64,000 bases of DNA from Onchocerca volvulus (Eukaryota; Nematoda; Chromadorea; Rhabditida; Onchocercidae): contig HG738139.1 in assembly GCA_000499405.2 (NCBI GenBank), forward strand, positions 12,114,398 to 12,178,397, given 5' to 3'. The notes beneath the pieces were generated by a model. That model did no database searches. It was not told the origin of the DNA and saw only the letters and a program-made list of their open reading frames with translations. Positions 49,619-64,000 of this stretch are shown in pieces. How positions within the stretch are numbered: the stretch's first letter is position 1; each line of letters begins with the position of its first letter. The position numbers and the translations under genes are program-made.

Positions 49619-52600
49619 TTAAAAGCGTCTCTGAAATAAGAGAAACATAATTTGTTAAAATATAATCTTAGAACGCAATTTAAGAGAAAACATGTCTTCC
49701 GACTCGAAAACAAGAAATACAAAATTTACCTTGTAATCTCTAAGACAGGACAAGCAAATACGTGGACGATCCGTATGATCAAATGGGCATTCCTTTTTGA
49801 CACATAATTTGTCATAACGACAGTAACCATGAAAATAGTAGCATTTCTCGCCAGGACAGTTCGGAAAATTCCTAAAGGAAAAGAAAAAACACTAAATATC
49901 TTTAAACCTGCATAAAATGCTCGTTCACTATGCCAAAAAATAATCAGCAAATACATACTTGCATTTCACTGGCGGTCCATGTGGACAGCGACCTCGGCCG
50001 CGTTGAGCAATTCCAGCTGAACGACCTCGTTGACGATCAGCGAGATAGATCTTTTCTTTCAGACACTCCTGAAAATAAAAATGATTTGAACATATTATTT
50101 GGGTGGAAACTGACAGAGAGTAATCGTATGTGATAACGATAAAACTCAACTGAATTTAGATCTCATTTTAAGAAGAAGGGATTTATCAATGGTACTCACA
50201 GAATTTTAACGATTCATCATAATAATCTAATATAATGTAATCATCGATGTCAACAAAATAATTGTGTCAGTGAGTCATCCGAGAGATTGAAAAACAAAGC
50301 AGAAAACATACAAACATAAAGAACGACAAAACCTTATAGATATGATCCCGGAATTCTTCCCAATTTGAATCTTTTGCGCCATTTATTTTCCCACCAAAAT
50401 CATCTTTGCAAAAATCACACAGCAAACGGTAGTCGGAATGGCGTCGTTTCATGTGCTCACAAAGTTTTTGCACGCTTGATGCCTGCTTCTCGCAATGAGG
50501 ACACGGGAAGCAAGCACCATGAGCACGGATTTCGTGCTCGCAAAGCTCTCGGATGGTTTCGAAATCGCGATCACATTTGCGGCAAGGATATTCATAAACT
50601 GGACGGGATGGGCTGAAAATTCATGATAATCAAGGGAATCTGCAAAACCTATTTCTGGAATTTAATCAAAAAATTAAAAAATACTTTGTTATAAGAAAGC
50701 ATTAAATCAAAGAACGATATTTTCAAAAGCAACATGCATTTTTTGTAAACTACTTTTGCAACAAACTTGAAGTTTTTGTTGAAAACATGTTAAAAATCTT
50801 ATGTTTGAAACCAGCAATTTAAAACTCTTAAACGGAATAACTCAATTGCAACGCAAAAAAAGATGCTGTCCACATTCATTATAAACACATTGATAGCCAT
50901 GTCAATGATTTATTAAGTAATCCCTCTCAAACCTCTGGCGTCATTAATTTATTTCACTAGGCATTTTTGGCCATTTGGAGTTATAGAGGTGCTTGAGGTA
51001 CTTGATTTATGAAACCTCTCACAACCGCTGAAATCCAATAACATGGAACAGGACAGTAAAACATGCGGATAGACAAACATGATCGGTCCATAACTTGACT
51101 TTTCCAATAGTCTATAATTCGCTTGGTTAAATTCAAGATTTAGAAAAACTGAAGAATTAAAAATTAATAGTTTTCTAAAATGCTATGTATGATCATAATA
51201 TTGACATATTTGGACAGCGCTTCTAAACTACAACATAATTTCACCTGCGAATAATTTCAATCATAATGAGAATAGTAATAATAATAATGACAGCACCAAT
51301 GTGTTTGCTTGTATAGCCGTTGCCATCAATAATGAGGTCGTTGGCATGAGTATGCCGAAGAACAATGATAATAATCATAATAATAAATAGTGAAGCTGGA
51401 CTAATCGGATACAACTAATACCGTCAACACAACACTGCATTAAAAATTTCAAAGTTAAAATACTGTGCAAATGAGAATTGAACAGCATTGAGAAAATAAG
51501 ATCAAATGAAAAGCTAATTACAGCTATTCATACCGTATCTAAAATTTCTTAAAATATGCAAAATTTTAAAAAAATAAATCGCTGATATTGAAATTGCTAG
51601 AATATTACTTTATCTATAAACTGAAATATCCTTATATCAACCCACACAATGATTTAAAATTTCCCACATTAACTTAATCAGACAGTATGTATCAATCCCA
51701 TCATTTCAATGTCTTAATAAACTGATCTTAAAAAGATAATGTTAAATTTTCTGAGTAACTTAATGTTCTCATTTGTAACTGATAAATCATTAAAAGGTAA
51801 AATTTACCTTAGGGCTTTGAAAGAACCGTAAGTATCCCGACTTGAAGATGACGAACTACGCGTGGGACGACGCCTCGGGCTGTGACTGCGTGATGCTTTG
51901 CGATGACGTATCGGGCTATGACTACGACTGTATGAGCGAGAACTGCGACGTGCCTTTTTCTTGGACGACTTGCGACGCGATCGTGAATGCGAACGTGAGC
52001 TAGCACGTCGTGGTGATCGAGAACGTGAGTGCGATTTGGTTTGTGATCTCGATCGGCTTCGGGAGCGTGACTTTGTGGAAGCTGTGTGTGTACTTGAACT
52101 TGAGGAATGCCGACGACGACGATGCCGACGTCTTGATGAAGTGGAACGAGATTTTGTTCTCGATGTACGTTCTTTTTTTGCACGAATCCTAAAAACCAAG
52201 CTAATATTAATACTGGGAATTAGTATCAATATTGGGAATGTTATGTAATTCTCAATAATGTAAAACAATCTTTTTTGCCGTATTTATCGCACAGACGACA
52301 AATTAAAGACCTTATTTCAGGCTTTCTTGATTATAACACCGCTTTTTTCGCTAGGATTACCATGTTACAACAAATTTATCACAAGCTTAGGGAAAATCAA
52401 GTATCTTCGAATAAAAATTCATGTTTGTAATTTTAAGAAAAAAAAAGAAAACCAACTCTCTACTAGGAGCGCCTTCTTTTCTAGCAGAATCATCTGATTT
52501 CTCTGATTTATCGCTTTCAATCATTTCATCTCCTTCCGCTTTGTTACTTCTGTTATCATATCCCAATTTCGCTTCATCATTACTAACTTCATCATCCAGA

Positions 52601-52680
52601 TATTCCGACTTCTCATCACCATTCATTTGACGATATTGTTCATTGTTCATGCTTCCAACTGGATTCTCTACTTCCATCAT
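49619..52680 (-). CDS. RS-domain protein with C2H2 and Nab2-type CCCH zinc fingers
   Basis: Six coding exons with matching phases: 52680-52457, 52188-51808, 50612-50333, 50068-49959, 49871-49730, 49630-49619, giving 382 aa. ATGATG follows directly on TTTGTGCAG, so the first exon begins at a cis or trans (spliced-leader) acceptor. Residues 1-75 are acidic (Asp/Glu/Ser/Asn). Residues 76-202 are an RS domain rich in SR, RSHSR and SPRR. Then come C2H2 fingers CRKC-x12-H-x4-H and CPHC-x12-H-x4-H and a third partial CDFC...H. Next is a basic Arg/Gly segment (RQRGRS..AQRGRGRC). Finally there are two CCCH fingers of spacing C-x5-C-x4-C-x3-H (CKNFPNCPGEKCYYFH, CRYDKLCVKKECPFDH), the spacing of Nab2/ZC3H14 poly(A)-binding fingers. 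A nuclear RNA-processing role is inferred. I do not recognise a named orthologue. Confidence 0.85.
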
Positions 52681-55329
52681 CTGCACAAAAGTAAAATTTC
52701 AGAAAACTAGTAATCCTAGTTAATCTTAAAATAAATAAAATCCAGACTATGTCCAGAATGGATACTTTCTATTCATAAAAAAATAGATCGTGCAGAGATA
52801 GCAAAATAATAAAAAATATAAAGGCATATTTCACATAATCAGATTTAACTTAATTCCTAAAACATGAAAATTTTAACTTTAGCGAAAACTTAAGAAAATA
52901 AGATGAATAATATGAGATAATCAAAACAAAGTCGAAAACTAACCGTTCGATAATTGCACAACCAACAATTAATGATGAGAGACATGAGATGCTTAGCACT
53001 ATGTGCAGTAAATTATGCAAAAATAAAGACAATTTTTAAAATAATATTTAATGAAGACAATATTTAATCTAAGATGCCGCATAATTTTATCAAAGCATAA
53101 GCAAAAACTTATGCAAAGCATTATTTTGAATTCACCTACAATTTCATATATACCTCTTATAGAAAGTCTTTTGTACAAGAACATTTTTTAACCGGAATTT
53201 ACTTATATCTAATTTAGCTTAAAATCTAATAGCAGCATATTAGTAACTCAATCATTTATTAAAAGTGAAAAGATCAGCAGAATCAATCTGTTTGAAAAAG
53301 AATAAAACTCTAGGTAAGGAAAGTTTCTCCTTAAAAAATTGATGATCATCATAACTTTAAAAAAGGATATTTTTTCATTCTTAGAAAATTTGTTAATCTC
53401 GTGACTACTCATTGACTACTCATAATCTCGTGACTACTCATGTTTATAACTCAGTTTGTGCTTGCTTCAAAAACACATTTTTGGATCAGATTAAAAACTG
53501 CTGATAAATCAATATCTTGAGCAAGTATAAATGGAGACATGTACAGCAAACAAAGTGGAAATGTCAATCTCATTGCAACCGTGATAATTATTATTTGATT
53601 AAAATATCTGCATTTACTTTAGAGACATGCGTATCTTCAACAACTAAGGATACTATAAAATTAAAACTTCATATCTATAAATTTTGATATTTATTAATTT
53701 TTTATAATCAGAGCTACCAAATCACTCAGCACATGTCGGAGAAAAGAGTGACAATATCTCAAAGTCATGAAATACATTCTTAATGTATCGATCAGATCGC
53801 TAAAATCTAACGGAAACATAACTTCAGAAATTATCAACTTTTTAGTAGGGAAATAAAGTATCGAATCAAGAACAAAATTCTCCAGTTAATATAAACAATT
53901 CAAATTTTAAGCAATTTTTGATCAGTGCTAATAATAGTAATAATAAAAAAAGAAGTGAACTTCCATTCTTCAATACTGTTATCAAATGAGATTAGTTCAC
54001 GAAATTTAAATATGCATCACTAGAATCAAATTAAACCACTACTATGGTACAAAAAGTTTCGAAATTTTTAGACAAAGCCTACTTTAAATTCATTAGTGAT
54101 CATTAAATATTTGCTTAAATAAGTAATGAGACGACAATGAAGAACTGAAATGATCAAAATCTATGAATTAAGTAATCGTCTTTCTGTCGAGTCAAGAAAA
54201 AAACTCTTCAACTGATATATGTATTCGAGATTTACCTGCAATATTATTTTTCGCTTCCTAAGCTAACTGCAGTAAAACTTCATCATTTAGCGCTTGATGG
54301 ACATTATTTGATTTACACTTACTTTTGCAGATGCTATATTTTAGATATTTCTGAGGAAGTTGCTGATGAATTACGTAATACTGATAACGGTGACTGTAGA
54401 TAATTTAAAGCTTTGATAACAATGGGCATGATAGTGATAAACGATAATATAACGATATCTCTCTCGACAACTATATTTTCACGGTTGATAATGGTGATAG
54501 TGGTGGTGATGATGATGCTGATAATAACAATACATATAATGATGATACATACATAGGATATAGATATAAATGTCGTGTGATAAGCCTGCAAGTTCTGTTA
54601 AATTACGCATTGCCATGCAAGATACGTGTGAATGGGCTTTTTTGAAATTTTGGAAGGAACGGAAATTGAGTTTTATGCTTAAATTTCATACTGAAAAACT
54701 AAAATTTGACCTCTGGTTTTACTCATTTAATCGGAAATAACAGAATTCAAACCGTAGAAATAAATAAATGGCCTCATCAACCGTTTTGGTTTCCAACTCT
54801 GCTTTATATATGATAACACTCTAAAACAAAAATTTTCTGTACAGTTTCAACTGAGACAATACTGCCATATTGAACTTAATTTCTCATGAAATAGGTTAGG
54901 TACTTTAACAAATGAAGGACAAAAAAAGCTTCCGTTATACCCCACCTGAAAAAAAAATTGAGAAAGTAAGGAAGGTTTCTTAAAGGATGACCTTGAAAAG
55001 TGAATAAGTAAAAGTAAAAATACAAAGTAATAAATTACCTAAAACTGCAACAAAAATGATTCACTGGAGGCGGTATTCCAAATGATAACGACGATATCAC
55101 CACTGCTGAAAAATATCTAACTTTTAGGAGATTTTGAGAATCATACGAGCAGCAATGCTTAAGAATGTATTCCGAGATCCAAGATTAATATTCCATAATC
55201 TTGAATTTATAACAAAGAAGGCATATATTTCGATTTAAATATTTATTATACGAGAAGTACAAGTTGCATTAGTGGCAACCAATGAATTCGCAACCAAAAA
55301 CGAAATAAATTATGCGATTATCGATAGGT

Positions 55330-55625
55330 AACTAAATACTTTGCGTCATAAATACGTACATCACGTCGTATATCATGTATTGAAATTTGATTAATTAACA
55401 ATGCAATATCAAAGAACGTCAATATGTAATCAAGCATTCACGTATATCCACGTCAATATTCAATCAATAAATATGTGATCAGTTATGCCATAACAATGGG
55501 TAACTTCGCGTCATATTTACATCATATGTATGCATCAATATATGAAAACTTGATTATATCAACATATACGTACGCAATAAAGTGCATACGTGCATTTAGT
55601 AAATTTACGTGAATTTCAACAACAA
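55330..55625. promoter_or_regulatory. Cluster of ACGT/CGTCA words
   Basis: An A/T-rich stretch with an unusual density of ACGT: TACGTACATCACGTCG, AACGTCAATAT, TTCACGTATATCCACGTCAATAT, TTCGCGTCATAT, ATACGTACGCAAT and CATACGTGCAT. CGTCA is the half-site of CREB/ATF-type bZIP proteins. Location between divergent genes fits regulatory DNA; binding is inference. Confidence 0.3.
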
Positions 55626-55744
55626 AACTTTAAAACTTTTCAAATCACAATGAGCAGCAAGAAATTGAAAAGTTAGAATAACGAAAAGGAAGTAATGATT
55701 GTTCGCAAGCAAAATGAATCAATTGTCATCATGACATCACATAG

Positions 55745-55787
55745 CGTCGCGGTTAGACCGAAGACTATGATGTATAGACGCGCGACG
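55745..55787. repeat. GC-rich inverted repeat CGTCGCG ... CGCGACG
   Basis: Arms at 55745-55751 and 55781-55787 are perfect reverse complements with about 29 bp between. It stands out because CpG-rich words are rare elsewhere in the window. Position is about 2 kb upstream of cul-1 and 3 kb upstream of the RS/zinc-finger gene. Confidence 0.5.
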
Positions 55788-56113
55788 TAGAAAATAGTGT
55801 AGTATTTATGATATGAAGAGAGATGAAAACATGGAAGAGACGCAGCTTTGATAAAAATCTTTATGTAAAACCTGGAAATTTAGTCGAAATTTAATAATTT
55901 TTCGCTCAATCATATTAAGCACAACTCTGTCGCGGCTTATATAAACATTATGATAGCAATTCCCAGCATTTCATGTGTTAGAAAAGAATGTGTAAATTGA
56001 AATTGTCCTGAGAAATCGCGGTGTAAAAGCAATGAATTTGCTTCAAAATATATGAAATATATTCCAGATAACATCCATGCTTAACAGATTAGAGCTAACG
56101 GATGTATCAGATG

Positions 56114-56126
56114 AGGTCAAAGGTTA
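56114..56126 (+). promoter_or_regulatory. DR1 nuclear-receptor element
   Basis: AGGTCA-A-AGGTTA: two half-sites in direct repeat with 1-bp spacing, the arrangement bound by HNF4/RXR-type receptors, a family greatly expanded in nematodes. It lies about 1.6 kb upstream of the cul-1 start. Function is inferred from the motif only. Confidence 0.4.
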
Positions 56127-57134
56127 TCAGATGACTTAGGGTTGGCGTAGTCTGGAATTTATTCGAGAATGAATCAAAATTTGATGGAGAACGAAACCAT
56201 TCTTTGCTAATTTCCCTTTGATTGTCAATCGTTTATTCCCGAGATTTCTTTAAAAACAGAATATTTACATAACGAATCTCATCCGGAATATTTTTCACTT
56301 AATCGTTCCCTCACAATTGGCTAATATATTTACACGCGATATTTTGCTAGGCGTAAGCTCACTTTGAGACAGCCGGCTTCATTCAAACGTCTTCTTGCGT
56401 GAAGAATGGATTTCACGTGGGATTTGGGAATTTTTACGTGGAAAGAGAAGTAGCTGGGATTTTATACTACGTATAATGCTAAATAGCTTAGGCAGCATGT
56501 GAAATGATTCATTTGGATGAATTAAATTTTGGAATTTTATTCATCAAAATTTCTTCGTATTGCTATAATTTCTTTCTGTTACCGTGATTTTTCATACAAT
56601 TTTTGAGAGATAACGCATGATCTTTTCTATTTTTTTGCAACAAAATGCTGATTTCAAAATGATGCTCATGCTTATCACGCGCACTTCATCACTGATATCT
56701 CGCATGCTTAGAAAAATCTGGTTTTAAATCTCTTTAATTTATATTTCATCAATTTTTAATGACATGAAACGGACTAGTTCAATTATGCGGGTAATTTTTT
56801 CTTTTTTTTTTCCTCAAACATATCTCTTCTATAGTACAAAGTTTGACATTTTTTTTTCTTTCTTTAATTTCGTCAACTATTGAATATATTTAGAAATGGA
56901 CATAACATCATGCGACCTTCAATGCAATTGTTTGCTCGAATTTGATTATTCATGTTCATATCGATGAATTTATCATTGGGCATCATAATTATGTTTTGAG
57001 TGTCTTGATAATTTTGATTGAGATTCGTAATGAGTTTTTAGTTTTATTGATTATTTCAATAAATTTAATCAAACCTTCAGTGAATACGAATAGATCCATT
57101 TGTTCAAAATCAACTGTTGTTGTCGTCGTACTGC

Positions 57135-57159
57135 AGGCGGTTCAGAAGGACAAGCAACA
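57135..57159 (+). other. Possible 5' leader exon of cul-1
   Basis: A G+C-richer 25-bp segment is bounded by CTGCAG and GTGAGT, both near-consensus splice sites on the plus strand, about 600 bp before the cul-1 coding start. Joined to the acceptor at 57735 the frame would meet a stop, so it could only be untranslated. No transcript evidence is available. Confidence 0.25.
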
Positions 57160-57761
57160 GTGAGTTATAGTGTATAATACTAATAAATAAGGCAATTTTT
57201 TGTTTGATTCATTTTTTTTTTTGACCCCCCTTTTATTTTTATAGCACGACTAAAAATTTATAACTGGAAAATTTTGAAGTAACCAAAGATTATTCTCAGT
57301 TTTTTTATAATTTTTTTCTTTTTTTGGCTTATAATTTTTGAAGACTGAAATTTTACATTTCGAAGTATTCATCTGTTATTGTTCAAGTGAATAAAATAAG
57401 TATGGAACATTTCAGTATCATTTATTGGTATTTTTCTCTTATTTATACTTTTGCATTGATAGTATGCGGTTTATTTCTTCGTCTGAGCAGTTGCTGGAAA
57501 CGCCATTTCTGTAGTGTCTGTATTTTAAGAAGTCATAATGTCCGAATACTGTGAAGTAGTTTGTCGTAAATATCGTTTATAACAATTTATGATATTTACA
57601 GTATCAGTGCATAATACTTGGCGTTTATTTTAAAAGTTCTTTTTCCAGTAACATTATTTGTAATGATGATCCATTTTTCTTGGAACTATAAAAAACTCAA
57701 GTCTGACCTATTAGGATGTAGATGCTTATTTTCAGGCCGAATTGAAGAAACTATTTATTTG

Positions 57762-63859
<6,098 letters not shown>

Positions 63860-64000
63860 ATTAATTTTTCTAATATATTAAAGGAATTTTATATCTAATA
63901 TGGAATGCAGACTTTTGAATTGTCATTACTGCTATTGTGTATAACCACACATTTGTGTATTTTTTTCGGTATTGATGCTGTGTTTCTTATTGTGTATTGC
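63860..64000 (+). other. cul-1 3' flank
   Basis: The 3' UTR begins after the TGA at 63857-63859. No canonical AATAAA is seen before the window ends, only A/T-rich variants such as AATATA near 63870. Nothing else is recognised. Confidence 0.4.

Larger units (their letters stand above)
52681..57761. other. Divergent intergenic region between RS/ZnF gene and cul-1
   Basis: About 5 kb between two gene starts pointing away from each other, so it should hold both promoters. No coding exon is supported. The minus-strand frame at 54334-54591 is an Ile/Thr-rich translation of simple sequence. A short tandem repeat (GTGACTACTCAT type) is at 53400-53442. Candidate regulatory motifs are listed separately. 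A TTTCAG acceptor at 57730-57735, 26 bp before the cul-1 ATG, is a candidate spliced-leader or leader-exon site. Confidence 0.55.

Noticed and set aside
51809..52183. 124-codon minus-strand ORF in a second frame over the RS exon
   Set aside because: The other frame gives the RS/SPRR repeats and splices in phase with both neighbours; this one does not.
51961..52248. 95-codon plus-strand ORF rich in Arg/Glu/Asp
   Set aside because: Mirror image of the RS domain; SR codons read backwards give such charged repeats.
54334..54591. 85-codon Ile/Thr-rich minus ORF
   Set aside because: Translation of simple A/T/C sequence (GATGATGAT type); no support as a gene.
27134..57761. Nematode operon
   Set aside because: Gaps of 2-3 kb between the minus-strand genes are far larger than the usual 100-500 bp, and functions are unrelated; not excluded, just unsupported.

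Overview
The window is nuclear DNA from a nematode. It is very AT-rich (impression only: roughly a quarter G+C, not counted). Genes are cut into many short exons by introns of 50 bp to 5 kb, with TTTCAG-type acceptors, and an intron carries three units of TTAGGC, the nematode telomere repeat. Long repeat-filled introns plus near-metazoan-consensus proteins fit a clade III (spirurid/filarial-like) worm better than Caenorhabditis or Strongyloides; that placement is inference. I see no prokaryotic signal, CRISPR array, rRNA, tRNA or intact transposon.

Layout: four genes lie on the minus strand, then one on the plus strand. (1) About 396-24742 (-): a CAP-Gly microtubule-binding-type protein, about 750 aa in 16 proposed exons, with a low-complexity Ser/Pro/Lys-rich tail and very large introns full of minisatellites. 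(2) 27134-41316 (-): a 26-exon TRPM channel of about 1450 aa, with an N-terminal SLOG/LSDAT region, MHR helices, a TRPM transmembrane core, a TRP helix and a C-terminal TRPM2-like NUDT9-H domain. Its best worm counterpart is probably CED-11. (3) 44227-47483 (-): beta-sarcoglycan, 326 aa in six exons. (4) 49619-52680 (-): a 382-aa protein with an acidic N-terminus, an RS domain, C2H2 fingers and two Nab2/ZC3H14-type CCCH fingers. (5) 57762-63859 (+): cullin-1, 803 aa in 17 exons, complete with the neddylation motif.

Most internal junctions in the four large models were checked by phase, and exon lengths sum to complete reading frames. The weak points are the first four exons and last exon of the CAP-Gly gene and the 5' ends of the TRPM and cullin genes. 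The genes look functionally unrelated (cytoskeleton, ion channel, muscle membrane complex, RNA processing, ubiquitin ligase), so no operon is proposed; gaps are 2-5 kb.

The most unusual signals are: (a) in the TRPM gene, the 3' end of one exon together with its splice donor is amplified into the following intron (about 37.84-38.21 kb), and a second satellite of about 22 bp built on the donor sequence directly abuts the exon (38.21-38.41 kb); (b) a NUDT9-H domain whose Nudix box is degenerate, in a channel with a divergent pore loop; (c) an interstitial telomere repeat, C-runs and a 77-bp tandem duplication in the last cul-1 intron, which also starts with a GC donor; (d) an RS + C2H2 + Nab2-type CCCH architecture that I cannot match to a named family.
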